Assembly (NCBI GenBank): GCA_963658405.1
Contig: CAVKQI010000003.1
Location: 1-64,000, forward strand
Direction of reading: 5' to 3'
Length of the DNA: 64,000 bases
From: CAG-791 sp963658405
Lineage (GTDB): Bacteria > Bacillota > Clostridia > Lachnospirales > Lachnospiraceae
A model generated the notes under the pieces. It did no database searches. It was not told the DNA's origin and saw nothing but the letters and a program-made list of their open reading frames with translations. The translations under genes and the position numbers were made by a program. Shown here one piece after another: positions 35,810-46,418 of this stretch. Each line of letters begins with the position of its first letter. Positions within the stretch are counted from its first letter, which is position 1.

Positions 35810-38800
35810 TTAAAGCTTTGCGATATCGATAATATCCAGATCTCTCCTGGACTGCTGTGCATGCTCTAAGCTGGAAACCAGTGCTCTGGCGGTATCCAGA
35901 GAGGTCAGGCAGTTCACGCCGGTCTCGATGGCGGTACGGCGGATCAGGAAGCCGTCTCTGCTCTTATCTCTTCCCTGGGTAGGCGTATCGATGACCAGAT
36001 CGATCTTGTGACCGAGGAGCAGATCCATAACCGTAGGAGACTCCTGGTTGATCTTATTGACCTGTCTGGCCTTGACGCCGGCCTCCTTCAGGGCATTGGA
36101 TGTGCTGCGGGTCGCATAGATGATGTAGCCCAGTGCTTCAAAGCGCTTGGCGATCTCAATGGCCTCGCCCTTGTCGGCATCCTTTACCGTGATGATCATC
36201 TGCTTGTGCTTCGGCAGGTTGTAGCCGGCACCCAGGAATGCCTTGTACAGGGCTTCATTAAAGGAAGCGGAAATACCCAGGCACTCGCCGGTGGACTTCA
36301 TCTCCGGTCCTACGCTGATCTCGGCGCCGCGGATCTTCTCGGTGGAGAAGACGGGCATCTTGATAGCCACCAGGCCTGCCTCCGGCTGAAGGCCGGGCTT
36401 ATATCCCAGCTCTGTGATCTTCTTGCCCATCATGACCTGTGCTGCCAGATCTACGATCGGAATGCCGGTCACCTTGCTGATATAGGGAACCGTACGGGAG
36501 GAACGAGGGTTGGCCTCGATGATGTAGACTTCCTCGCCCACGGCGATAAACTGCACATTGATCAGACCGATGACGTGAAGCTCTGCCGCCAGTCTTCTGG
36601 TATACTCCGCGATGGTCTCCTTTACATGCTCGCTCAGGCGCTGTGCGGGATAGACGGAAATGGAATCGCCGGAGTGCACACCGGAGCGCTCGATATGCTC
36701 CATGATGCCGGGGATCAGGATGTTCTCGCCGTCGCAGACAGCGTCCACCTCTGTCTCGGTACCCTGCAGGTACTTATCTACCAGAATCGGGTGATCCTGT
36801 TCATAGCGGTTGATGATGGCCATGAACTCTTCGATCTCTTTATCGGAAAGGGCGATCTGCATGCCCTGGCCGCCCAGCACATAGGAGGGACGAACCAGTA
36901 CGGGATAGCCCAGTCTGTTAGCCACAGTCTTGGCCTGCTCTGCCGTATAGACCGTCTCGCCGGCTGCTCTGGCGATGCCGCAGCGCTGCAGCACCTGGTC
37001 AAAGAGCTCTCTGTCCTCTGCCGCATCCACATCGGCCGCATCGGTGCCGAGGATCGGCACGCCCATCTTCATCAGATCCTGGGTCAGCTTGATGGCGGTC
37101 TGTCCGCCGAACTGTACCACAGCCCCGTCCGGATGCTCGATGTCTACGATGTTGCGGACATCCTCCGGTGTCAGAGGCTCAAAGTAAAGCTTGTCGGCGA
37201 TATCGAAGTCCGTGCTGACGGTCTCCGGGTTATTGTTGATGATAATGGTCTCGTATCCTGCCTTGGAAAATGCCCAGGTGGCATGTACGGAGCAATAGTC
37301 AAACTCGATACCCTGACCGATACGGATCGGGCCGGAACCCAGTACCAGGATCTTCTTGCGGTCTGTCACCTTGGAAGCGGCCTCGTCCTCATCCTTGGCA
37401 TAGACAGAGTAATAATACGGGGTCTGTGCCTCAAACTCGGCAGCGCAGGTATCTACCATCTTGTAGACAGCGGTGATGCCGTTGTCCAGGCGAAGCTCTC
37501 TGATCTCCTCTTCGTCCTTGCCGGTATATCTGGCGATCACATTATCCGGGAACTCCAGACGCTTGGCCTCTGCCAGAAGCTCCGGTGTCAGGGGCTCTTT
37601 GCAGAGTCTCTGCTCGATCTTTACCAGGTTGTGAATCTTGTCAATGAACCACTCGTCGATCATGGTGATCTCGTGAATGGTGCTGTAGGAAATGCCCTTG
37701 CGCAGCGCCTCAGCGATGACCCAGATGCGCTGATCATCCACCACCGTCAGTCTGGAGAAAAGCTCCTCCTTGGAAAGGTGGGAAAAGTCGTAGCTGGTCA
37801 GGCTGTCCACATGCTGCTCCAGAGAGCGGATTGCCTTCATCATGGCACCTTCAAAGTTGCTGCAGATGCTCATGACCTCGCCGGTAGCCTTCATCTGTGT
37901 GGTCAGGGTGCGCTTTGCGGTGATGAACTTATCAAAGGGAAGTCTGGGGAACTTCACCACGCAGTAATCGAGAGTAGGCTCGAAGCTGGCGAATGTCTTG
38001 CCGGTAATGGCATTTTTGATCTCGTCCAGGGTATAACCCAGTGCGATCTTTGCTGCCACCTTGGCGATGGGATAACCGGTAGCCTTGGAAGCCAATGCAG
38101 AGGAACGGGATACACGGGGATTTACCTCGATGACGCAATACTCAAAGCTGGTGGGATGCAAGGCAAACTGCACGTTGCAGCCGCCGGTGATCTCCAGCTC
38201 GCTGATGATATTCAGGGCTGCGGTACGCAGCATCTGGTATTCCTTATCGGAAAGGGTCTGGGAAGGAGCCACGACGATACTGTCGCCGGTATGCACGCCT
38301 ACGGGATCGATGTTTTCCATGTTGCAGACCGTGATCACGTTGCCTGCACTGTCACGCATCACCTCGTACTCGATCTCCTTCCAGCCGGAGATGCAGCGCT
38401 CTACCAGTACCTGTCCCACACGGGAAAGACGAAGGCCGTTCTCCAGGATCTTGCGCAGCTCTCCCACACTGTGGGCGATACCGCCGCCGCTGCCGCCCAG
38501 GGTATAGGCAGGACGAAGCACGACGGGATAGCCGATCTTTTCTGCAAAGGCCACGCCGTCCTCGATATTCTCCACCACCTGAGAAGGTGCGCAGGGCTCA
38601 CCGATCTTCTCCATGGTCTCCTTGAACATGAGGCGGTCCTCAGCCTTTTTGATGGTCAGAGCCGTGGTGCCCAGGAGCTTTACATTGTGGGATTTAAGGA
38701 AGCCGGACTCCTCTAATTCCATGCCCAGGTTAAGACCTGCCTGGCCGCCCAGGGTGGGCAGAATGCTGTCGGGCTTTTCCTTTTCGATGATCTTTTCCAG

Positions 38801-39019
38801 TACCGGGATCGTCAACGGCTCGATATAGACCTCATCGGCGATATCCCGGTCTGTCATGATGGTAGCGGGGTTGGAATTGACCAGCACTACCTCGATGCCC
38901 TCTTCCTTCAGGGAACGGCAGGCCTGGGTGCCTGCATAGTCAAACTCGGCAGCCTGTCCGATGACAATGGGACCGGAGCCGATAACCATTACTTTTTTTA
39001 CATTGGGATTCTTTGGCAT
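35810..39019 (-). CDS. carB: Carbamoyl-phosphate synthase large subunit
   Basis: Makes carbamoyl phosphate from ammonia, bicarbonate and two ATP for pyrimidine and arginine synthesis. Both halves carry ATP-grasp domains, with repeats such as VMVIGSGPIVIGQAAEFDYA and ILVLGSGPIRIGQGIEFDYC, and the C-terminal MGS-like allosteric domain (IIYATRSTSNALKEAGVKA) is present. The start at the ATG of MPKNPNVKK (39019) follows GGAGAGTACA; 1069 residues is standard. It is 90 bases after carA in the same operon. The long plus-strand open frame opposite it is an artefact of codon use. Confidence 0.98.
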   Translation of the reverse strand: MPKNPNVKKVMVIGSGPIVIGQAAEFDYAGTQACRSLKEEGIEVVLVNSNPATIMTDRDIADEVYIEPLTIPVLEKIIEKEKPDSILPTLGGQAGLNLGMELEESGFLKSHNVKLLGTTALTIKKAEDRLMFKETMEKIGEPCAPSQVVENIEDGVAFAEKIGYPVVLRPAYTLGGSGGGIAHSVGELRKILENGLRLSRVGQVLVERCISGWKEIEYEVMRDSAGNVITVCNMENIDPVGVHTGDSIVVAPSQTLSDKEYQMLRTAALNIISELEITGGCNVQFALHPTSFEYCVIEVNPRVSRSSALASKATGYPIAKVAAKIALGYTLDEIKNAITGKTFASFEPTLDYCVVKFPRLPFDKFITAKRTLTTQMKATGEVMSICSNFEGAMMKAIRSLEQHVDSLTSYDFSHLSKEELFSRLTVVDDQRIWVIAEALRKGISYSTIHEITMIDEWFIDKIHNLVKIEQRLCKEPLTPELLAEAKRLEFPDNVIARYTGKDEEEIRELRLDNGITAVYKMVDTCAAEFEAQTPYYYSVYAKDEDEAASKVTDRKKILVLGSGPIRIGQGIEFDYCSVHATWAFSKAGYETIIINNNPETVSTDFDIADKLYFEPLTPEDVRNIVDIEHPDGAVVQFGGQTAIKLTQDLMKMGVPILGTDAADVDAAEDRELFDQVLQRCGIARAAGETVYTAEQAKTVANRLGYPVLVRPSYVLGGQGMQIALSDKEIEEFMAIINRYEQDHPILVDKYLQGTETEVDAVCDGENILIPGIMEHIERSGVHSGDSISVYPAQRLSEHVKETIAEYTRRLAAELHVIGLINVQFIAVGEEVYIIEANPRSSRTVPYISKVTGIPIVDLAAQVMMGKKITELGYKPGLQPEAGLVAIKMPVFSTEKIRGAEISVGPEMKSTGECLGISASFNEALYKAFLGAGYNLPKHKQMIITVKDADKGEAIEIAKRFEALGYIIYATRSTSNALKEAGVKARQVNKINQESPTVMDLLLGHKIDLVIDTPTQGRDKSRDGFLIRRTAIETGVNCLTSLDTARALVSSLEHAQQSRRDLDIIDIAKL

Positions 39020-39109
39020 TGTACTCTCCATTTCTGTGCGGATCACGCCGGCCGGACATCCAAAAACGCTTCTGCGGATGCCTGCCGTCTGATGATCTCC
39101 CGTCTCTGT

Positions 39110-40315
<1,206 letters not shown>

Positions 40316-40354
40316 GAATTACCTCCAGTTGCTTTGGTTGTCGAAATATAGCAT

Positions 40355-40723
40355 GCACCGGCTCGATTCCGCTTCGCTTCATCTCGCTGTACGGCTGTCG
40401 CCGTATACAGTCCGAATCCTAAATCCGGGCCGTCGTGCAGGCACGCGTCCGAATTTAGGATCCGGACTTGTGCATATGCACCGGCTCGATTCCGCTTCGC
40501 TTCATCTCGCTGTACGGCTGTCGCCGTATACAGTCCGAATCCTAAATCCGGGCCGTCGTGCAGGCACGCGTCCGAATTTAGGATCCGGACTTGTGCATAT
40601 GCACCGGCTCGATTCCGCTTCGCTTCATCTCGCTGTACGGCTGTCGCCGTATACAGTCCGAATCCTAAATCCGGGCCGTCGTGCAAGCACGCGTCCGGAT
40701 TTAGGATCCGGACTTGTGCATGG
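40355..40723. repeat. Three tandem 123-base repeats between purL and carA
   Basis: Copies start at 40355, 40478 and 40601 with few differences. Each holds nested hairpins: ctgta-cggc with gccgtatacag, cgtgc-ag-gcacg, and cctaaatccgg with ccgaatttagg. In copy 3 the inner pair is ccggatttagg and cgtgcaagcacg, so one arm changed while structure remained. The period is a multiple of three, which leaves both strands open and gives spurious reading frames. No protein is likely here. Confidence 0.95.
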
Positions 40724-40731
40724 CTTGTAGC

Positions 40732-43700
40732 TTAAACAAAGTATCTTACTCCCGACTCAAACAGCTTCATATCCTGCTCGCCCACGATGTTCATGGCAAC
40801 GCCTTCGCCGGCGCGCTCGCAGTGTGCCATCTTGCCGAGGATACGGCCGTCGGGAGATGTGATGCCCTCGATGGCGGCATAGGAGCCATTGACATTCCAG
40901 TTCTCGTCCATGGACACATGGCCCTCGGGATCGCAGTACTGGGTGGCCACCTGTCCGTTGGCAAAGAGCTTATCGATCCATGCCTTAGGTGCTACGAAGC
41001 GGCCTTCGCCGTGGGAAGCCGGTGTCACATAGACATCGCCCAGCTTCGTGCCTGCCAGCCAGGGAGACTTATTGGTCACCACCTTGGTATAGACCATGTG
41101 GGAAATGTGGCGGCCGATGGTATTAAAGGTCAGGGTCGGTGACTCCTCATCCTGTCCCGTGATCTCTCCGTTGGGCACCAGTCCTAACTTGATCAGGGCC
41201 TGGAAGCCGTTGCAGATACCCAGTGCCAGTCCGTCTCTCTTCTGCAGCAGATCAAGGATGGCCTCCTTGATGCTCTCGTTGCGGAAGGCGGTAGCAAAGA
41301 ACTTCGCGCTGCCGTCCGGCTCGTCGCCGGCAGAGAAGCCGCCGGGGAACATGATGATCTGGGACTTTGCGATGCTGTCTGCAAAGACGGCTGCAGATTC
41401 CCGGATATCCTGTGCATTCTGATTGCGGAATACCTTGGTGATGGTCTTGGCGCCGGCCCGCTCAAAAGCAGCGGCTGCGTCATACTCGCAGTTGGTGCCG
41501 GGGAATACCGGAATAAAGACCGTAGGCTGTGCGATCTTGTGAGAGCAGATGGTGATCTGCTTCTCTTCGTGCTGCGCTGCATCATACATAGGATAGTCTA
41601 CTGCAGTCTGATCCTCATAGTCCTTGGTAGGGAAGATCTTCTCCAGCGGCTTCTCCCAGTTCTTTAATGCCTCCTGCAGGGAAAGCTGCTGCTCACCCCA
41701 GGTAAAGCGCGCGTCATCTCCTGCTGCGGTCACGGTACCGATGATCCGGTAATTGTCGATCTCTGCTTCCTCCAGGCGGGCTGCTGCCTCAGGGCGCATT
41801 TCCACCAGAAGGTCGCCGATGCCGTTTTCAAAGAATTCCTTTAAGGCGATCTCGCTGTCAAAGGATACGCCGAAGTGATTGCCGAAAGCCATCTTGGCTG
41901 CTGCTGCCGCGGTGCCGTAAGCATCGGTCGCATAGGCTGCAGTGATGTGGCCGTCCCGGATCAGCTGGGTCACCTTGCCGTAGAGCTCCAGTACATCCTC
42001 ATAGACAGGCACATCGAACTCGTCCTTGTCGATCCAGATCTGTACCAGTACGTCGCCTTCTCTCTTGAGCTCCGGTGTGATCACATCGGAGAGCTCTGCC
42101 ACGTCCACTGCAAAGGAAACCAGGGTCGGCGGTACATCGATATCATTGAATGTACCGGACATGGAATCCTTGCCGCCGATGCTGGCGAGGCCGTAGCCGA
42201 TCTGGGCATCATAAGCACCCAGCAGTGCCGAGAAAGGCTGACTCCAGCGCTCGGGATCCTGGGACATTCTGCGGAAATACTCCTGGAAGGTAAAGTGAAG
42301 CTTTCTGTAATCACCGCCTGCTGCCACGATCTTGGCGATGGACTCTGTCACGGCATAAACGGCACCGTGATAAGGGCTCCAGGAAGAGAGATACGGATCA
42401 AATCCATAGCTCATCATGGTCACTGTGTCGGTCTTTGCGTGGAGCACCGGCAGCTTGGCGATCATGGTCTGGGTAGGGGTCAGCTGATATTTGCCGCCGA
42501 AGGGCATATCCACTGTCCCGGCACCGATGGAGGAGTCAAACATCTCCACCAGACCCTTCTGGGAGCAGGTATTTAAGTCGGAGAGCTGTGCGGTCATGGC
42601 GCCCTTAAAGTCATCGTCCTTTAAGTGCTCTGCCACTGCAGGGCTTGCGATCTTTTTGAAATAATTGTCGTCTACTCTGGGTGCTTCCACCTCTACGCTG
42701 GCTTCCTGATGCGCGCCGTTGGTATCCAGGAAGGAACGTGCGATATTGACGATGTCCTTTCCTCTCCATGTAAGCACCAGGCGGGGCTCCTTGGTCACTA
42801 CAGCCACCGGGGTAGCTTCCAGATTTTCTTCTGCGGCATAGGCCAGGAACTTGTCCTGATCGGCCGGTGCCACTACTACCGCCATACGCTCCTGGGACTC
42901 AGAGATAGCCAGCTCTGTGCCGTCCAGGCCTTCGTACTTTTTAGGAACCAGGTCCAGATTTACGCGAAGGCCGGCTGCCAGCTCACCAATGGCTACCGAT
43001 ACACCGCCTGCACCGAAGTCGTTGCATTTTTTGATGATGCTGCTGACCTCTTCCCGGCGGAAAAGTCTCTGGAGCTTTCTCTCTGTAGGCGCATTGCCCT
43101 TCTGCACTTCTGCGCCGCAGGTGGAGAGGGATTTCTCGGTATGCACCTTGGAAGAGCCTGTTGCACCGCCGCAGCCGTCACGACCGGTACGGCCGCCCAG
43201 CAGAATGATGATGTCTCCGGGATCGGAATTCTCACGGATGACATTTTCTCTGGCTGCTGCGCCCATGACAGCACCGATCTCCATGCGCTTTGCCACGTAG
43301 TTAGGATGATAGATCTCACGGACATGGCCGGTAGCCAGACCGATCTGGTTGCCGTAGCTGGAATATCCCTTGGCTGCGCCGGTGACCAGCTTCTTCTGGG
43401 GGAGCTTGCCCTTTAAGGTATCAGCCACCGGAACGGTGGGATCTGCAGCGCCGGTGACGCGCATAGCCTGGTAAACATAGCCGCGGCCGGAAAGCGGATC
43501 ACGGATAGCGCCGCCCAGGCAGGTAGCGGCACCGCCGAAAGGCTCGATCTCTGTGGGATGGTTGTGGGTCTCATTTTTAAAGAAGACCAGCCACTCCTCG
43601 GTCATGGGTCCCTTGCCGTAGTCGATCTCCACAGGCACCACCACGGAGCAGGCATTGATCTCGTCAGACTCTTCCATGTCTGTCAGCTTGCCGTCTGCTT

Positions 43701-44562
43701 TCAGGCGCTTCATGCCCATCAGTGCCAGATCCATCAGGCATACATATTTATCAGAGCGGCCGGCATAGAGCTCTTCTCTGGTATCTAAGTAGCTCTGATA
43801 GGTAGTCTCAATAGGAGTACGGTAATAGCCGTCCTCGAATTCGACATTCTTTAATTCGGTTGCGAAGGTGGTATGGCGGCAGTGATCGGACCAATAGGTA
43901 TCGAGTACCCGGATCTCTGTCATCGTGGGATCCCTGTGCTCCTGCTCGCCGAAATACTTCTGAATGAAAAGAAAATCCTCAAAGGTCATAGCCAGGCCGA
44001 GAGAATCATAGAGGGTGCGAAGATCTGCCTGCGCCATGGAAGAAAAGCCGTCCAGTACAGCCACATCGGCCGGATCGGGATGGGTCAGCTTCAGGGTAGC
44101 GGGCTTTTCCATGCCGGTCTGACGGGAATCCACCGGGTTGATGCAATAGCTCTTGATCTTCTCAAGGTCTGCATCGGAAATATCACCCAGGATCATATAG
44201 GTGGTGGCTGTGCGGATCACAGGCTGCTGATTTTCGTCAATGAACTGCAGACACTGCTCTGCAGAATCCGCGCGCTGGTCGAACTGACCGGGCAGCGCCT
44301 CTACGCTGAATACCACTGCATTTGCCGGAATCTCAATCGTCTCTCTGTAAAGAATATCCACCGGCGGCTCAGAAAATACAGTCCTGCATGCGGTCTCGAA
44401 TACTTCATCGGATACATTCTCCACATCATAGCGGATAAAAATGCGGACATCCTCAAGACTGCATACACCCAGGAAGCCTTCGATCTCTTCCTTCAGCTGT
44501 TTGGCTGCTACTGCGTAGGGTTTCTTCTTCTCGACATAGATGCGTTTGACACCAGTTGCCAT
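40732..44562 (-). CDS. purL: Phosphoribosylformylglycinamidine synthase, single-chain
   Basis: Fourth step of purine synthesis: FGAR, glutamine and ATP give FGAM. The 1276-residue chain fuses the PurS-like, PurL and PurQ parts. Synthetase motifs include DTYWSDHCRHT and GDIIILLGGRTGRDGCGGATG; the C-terminal glutaminase has FPGTNCEYDAA, the catalytic Cys in ALGICNGFQALIKLG and the His-Glu pair in SHGEGRF. The ATG at 44562 follows AGGAGGAGA. A leader of about 200 bases carries a closed hairpin domain and a terminator. No other purine gene is adjacent in the window. Confidence 0.97.
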   Translation of the reverse strand: MATGVKRIYVEKKKPYAVAAKQLKEEIEGFLGVCSLEDVRIFIRYDVENVSDEVFETACRTVFSEPPVDILYRETIEIPANAVVFSVEALPGQFDQRADSAEQCLQFIDENQQPVIRTATTYMILGDISDADLEKIKSYCINPVDSRQTGMEKPATLKLTHPDPADVAVLDGFSSMAQADLRTLYDSLGLAMTFEDFLFIQKYFGEQEHRDPTMTEIRVLDTYWSDHCRHTTFATELKNVEFEDGYYRTPIETTYQSYLDTREELYAGRSDKYVCLMDLALMGMKRLKADGKLTDMEESDEINACSVVVPVEIDYGKGPMTEEWLVFFKNETHNHPTEIEPFGGAATCLGGAIRDPLSGRGYVYQAMRVTGAADPTVPVADTLKGKLPQKKLVTGAAKGYSSYGNQIGLATGHVREIYHPNYVAKRMEIGAVMGAAARENVIRENSDPGDIIILLGGRTGRDGCGGATGSSKVHTEKSLSTCGAEVQKGNAPTERKLQRLFRREEVSSIIKKCNDFGAGGVSVAIGELAAGLRVNLDLVPKKYEGLDGTELAISESQERMAVVVAPADQDKFLAYAAEENLEATPVAVVTKEPRLVLTWRGKDIVNIARSFLDTNGAHQEASVEVEAPRVDDNYFKKIASPAVAEHLKDDDFKGAMTAQLSDLNTCSQKGLVEMFDSSIGAGTVDMPFGGKYQLTPTQTMIAKLPVLHAKTDTVTMMSYGFDPYLSSWSPYHGAVYAVTESIAKIVAAGGDYRKLHFTFQEYFRRMSQDPERWSQPFSALLGAYDAQIGYGLASIGGKDSMSGTFNDIDVPPTLVSFAVDVAELSDVITPELKREGDVLVQIWIDKDEFDVPVYEDVLELYGKVTQLIRDGHITAAYATDAYGTAAAAAKMAFGNHFGVSFDSEIALKEFFENGIGDLLVEMRPEAAARLEEAEIDNYRIIGTVTAAGDDARFTWGEQQLSLQEALKNWEKPLEKIFPTKDYEDQTAVDYPMYDAAQHEEKQITICSHKIAQPTVFIPVFPGTNCEYDAAAAFERAGAKTITKVFRNQNAQDIRESAAVFADSIAKSQIIMFPGGFSAGDEPDGSAKFFATAFRNESIKEAILDLLQKRDGLALGICNGFQALIKLGLVPNGEITGQDEESPTLTFNTIGRHISHMVYTKVVTNKSPWLAGTKLGDVYVTPASHGEGRFVAPKAWIDKLFANGQVATQYCDPEGHVSMDENWNVNGSYAAIEGITSPDGRILGKMAHCERAGEGVAMNIVGEQDMKLFESGVRYFV

Positions 44563-44627
44563 CGAACTCTTCTCCTCCTGCTCTGCTTTAGCTTTGCTCT
44601 TTGTATTCGTTCTCTGTATTACTCCTG

Positions 44628-44760
44628 AAAAAATGCTTTCGGACGGCTCTGCCGTATTCCAAAAGCACCTTCTTCATCCCTGATCCTCTTACCAGCCACT
44701 AACAGAAGGCATCTGCCTCCGCATATTCGGACGCACTTTCCCCCTATTGCAAACTGTTAG
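44628..44760 (-). promoter_or_regulatory. Riboswitch-like leader with terminator before purL
   Basis: The 5' part is closed by CTAACAG/CTGTTAG (44754-44760 with 44699-44705) and contains hairpins TCCG-AATATG-CGGA and GGCAGATGCC. About 30 bases on, a perfect terminator TGCTTTTGGA/TCCGAAAGCA with an inner CGGC-AGA-GCCG helix and six T (44628-44667). The start codon is 65 bases further. It does not match the purine, ZTP or PRPP riboswitch cores as I know them. Confidence 0.6.
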
Positions 44761-44765
44761 GAGTT

Positions 44766-44795
44766 ATTATATATCACTCCGGCCGCTTTTGTACA
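44766..44795 (-). promoter_or_regulatory. Probable purL promoter
   Basis: TGTACA (44790-44795), 18-base spacer, TATAAT (44766-44771) on the minus strand. The transcript would begin right at the closed leader domain. A TTGACT just upstream is too far from the -10 to be its partner. Confidence 0.6.
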
Positions 44796-44871
44796 GTCAA
44801 AGCAAAAACCACACTTGTATAATTTTTTGTGCAGATTGATGAACAATAGGCCCGTGCCTCTTTTTTTCGCA

Positions 44872-44909
44872 CAAAAAAATCGCATTCATCCGATACCGGA
44901 TCAATGCGA
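44872..44909 (-). terminator. Terminator after tRNA-Trp
   Basis: Minus strand hairpin tcgcatt...atccg-gtat-cggat...aatgcga followed by a run of T, starting ten bases after the tRNA 3' end. Confidence 0.92.
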
Positions 44910-44919
44910 CCTTGCAAAG

Positions 44920-44991
44920 CAGGGGAAGAGAGATTCGAACTCCCATGAACGGTTTTGGAGACCGTGATATTAGCCATTATATGATTCCCCT
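44920..44991 (-). tRNA. tRNA-Trp (anticodon CCA)
   Basis: 72 bases on the minus strand. Acceptor arms AGGGGAA and TTCCCCT pair fully, the anticodon arm is ACGGT-CTCCAAA-ACCGT with CCA at 34-36, and the T arm is GGGAG-TTCGAAT-CTCTC. The discriminator is G, as in bacterial tRNA-Trp. The 3' CCA is not encoded. It has its own promoter and terminator. Confidence 0.95.
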
Positions 44992-45022
44992 GTGCGGCAC
45001 TCTCTCGATTGCCGACTTAGGC

Positions 45023-45051
45023 AGTATAGCACATCCCATGTGGATGTGCAA
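45023..45051 (-). promoter_or_regulatory. tRNA-Trp promoter with palindrome in the spacer
   Basis: TTGCAC (45046-45051), 17-base spacer, TATACT (45023-45028), minus strand. The spacer with the -35 end forms a perfect inverted repeat GCACATCC-ACATG-GGATGTGC (45029-45049). Confidence 0.75.
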
Positions 45052-45130
45052 GCAATTTTTTTATAGCGGAAAAGATGCCGGAAAAGACCTATAAGCAATT
45101 TTTTTATACCGGAAAAGATCCGGAAAAAGG
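45051..45130. repeat. Two AT-rich direct repeats upstream of the tRNA-Trp promoter
   Basis: agcaatttttttata followed by (g/c)cggaaaagat occurs at 45051 and 45094, 43 bases apart. Placed just upstream of the -35 they could act as UP-like elements; that is inference. Confidence 0.6.
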
Positions 45131-45210
45131 CACTGAAGTGAAAACTTTATTTCCACTTTGAAAGAGAGAAAGTGGATTTTCGTCCTGCACCTGAAAAAAG
45201 CGCTTTCGCA

Positions 45211-45822
45211 TCAGACTGACTTCTGATACTCCATGCCGTAGCCCTCCGCGCAGTGTCTGCTGCGGCGCTTATACTGGTTCCGTCTCTTTCTGTGCTTTTC
45301 CATGCTTAAGGGGCGGAAAATGGTCTTTCTGCCGATGAAGCAGAAGAACTGGGAAACCAGGATCCCGGGAAATACGCCGATGCTGTCTATGCCCACATCC
45401 CGAATCGTGGAGGTCCGTCCCACGGTAAAACTCTGGTGATACTCATCCAGTCCCGCATAGCCCACGCAGATCGCGCCCGCGCAGAGCAGCAGCCAGATGC
45501 CCCGGACGCCGTAGACATAGAGCGGAACCGATACTGTCACGGCCAATGCGAAATATTCCGTCACATGGGCTGTCTTTCGCACGTAATAATTCATGCGCTC
45601 CACATAGTGGGCCTGCTCGGCCTCATCCCAGCCCATCTCCATGTGCTCGTTGATCTCTGCCACTACCTTCTGTGTCACCTTGGTGCTCAGTGCTGCGCTC
45701 TCTGCGCCGTCCTGGGCGGAAAAATTAAAGATCATGCACATCACCAGGATGGCCGGCACAAAGGACAGGGGCTTTAAGAGAAAGCGGAGCAGTTTCTTTA
45801 TAAAAAGCCAGAAATATCTCAA
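45211..45822 (-). CDS. VanZ-like family membrane protein
   Basis: Integral membrane protein of the VanZ-like family, which includes the teicoplanin-resistance accessory VanZ but is mostly of unknown role. Hydrophobic helices are visible at residues about 15-35, 95-115, 118-135 and 145-165, with the conserved RKTAHVTEYFALA and LDEYHQSFTVGRTSTIRDVGID motifs. The start is a TTG that overlaps the upstream stop (TTGA), eight bases after GGAGG, so it is translationally coupled to the PH-domain gene. The basic C-terminal tail is cytoplasmic. Confidence 0.88.
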   Translation of the reverse strand: MRYFWLFIKKLLRFLLKPLSFVPAILVMCMIFNFSAQDGAESAALSTKVTQKVVAEINEHMEMGWDEAEQAHYVERMNYYVRKTAHVTEYFALAVTVSVPLYVYGVRGIWLLLCAGAICVGYAGLDEYHQSFTVGRTSTIRDVGIDSIGVFPGILVSQFFCFIGRKTIFRPLSMEKHRKRRNQYKRRSRHCAEGYGMEYQKSV

Positions 45823-46232
45823 CCTTCATCCTCCATAACAGCGCCGATATCCTGCAAATTCACGGTGCGGCGGCGGCGCTTGCTCTCCTCTGCGGCCTGA
45901 TAGATGAAATCCTTGATCTCTCTGGCATTTCTGATATTGGTCAGGACCAGATTCTTATCTGTCACATCAGAGGTGAAGCAGTGCACAGTACCAAGGCCGA
46001 ACATACGCTGGAACAGCGTCATGGTCAGCTCCACGTCGCTGACGCGGTACATGTAGCAGTCGTTTTCCTTGCTCGTCAAAAGACCTGATACGACCTGTAT
46101 GTCATTGTCGTAGATTTTGTATACAGTAAAGGTAAAGGGCAGTCCGAAGAATCCCCATCTCTTGCGTTCTTCGAAGCGGAGTTCTCCTTTGGCATCCTCG
46201 GGCTCTCTTCTGTTTTTTCTCTTATCTTCCAT
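45819..46232 (-). CDS. PH-domain-like protein (YdbT/DUF304 type)
   Basis: Small protein of 137 residues with one bacterial PH-like domain (FFGLPFTFTVYKIYDNDIQVVSGLLTSKENDCYMYRVSDVEL in two strands and loops) and a charged, basic tail. It has no membrane helix, unlike YdbS/T proteins. The start is ATG at 46232, five bases after GGGGATT; longer open frame upstream lacks a site. It overlaps the VanZ-like gene and probably works with it at the membrane. Exact role is unknown. Confidence 0.8.
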   Translation of the reverse strand: MEDKRKNRREPEDAKGELRFEERKRWGFFGLPFTFTVYKIYDNDIQVVSGLLTSKENDCYMYRVSDVELTMTLFQRMFGLGTVHCFTSDVTDKNLVLTNIRNAREIKDFIYQAAEESKRRRRTVNLQDIGAVMEDEG

Positions 46233-46369
46233 GTTAATCCCCATTCTGTTTTGATTTTCTAACTGATCAGGCGACAGTCTTATAAAATTTATACTCCAAA
46301 CGAAGCTGTTTGTGAAGGGTTGCGGGGAAAATGTCACAGAATTTCCTTACATTTCGTGATGGCTCGCAA

Positions 46370-46405
46370 AAGCATCAGCCGAGGTGAATCTTCACCTCGG
46401 CTGAT
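46370..46405 (-). terminator. Terminator of the LCP gene
   Basis: A 15-bp perfect stem, atcagccgaggtgaa and its complement with a two-base gap, then gcttttgc on the minus strand. Lies between the LCP stop codon and the PH gene. Confidence 0.85.
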
Positions 46406-46418
46406 AAATACAAATTCT

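Noticed and set aside
36008..38716. 902-codon plus-strand open frame
   Set aside because: Lies wholly opposite carB, which is a clear full-length enzyme; the translation is His/Leu/Gly-rich noise from biased codons.
44668..44770. Known purine, ZTP or PRPP riboswitch before purL
   Set aside because: Conserved core sequences of these classes as I know them are not present, although the architecture is similar.
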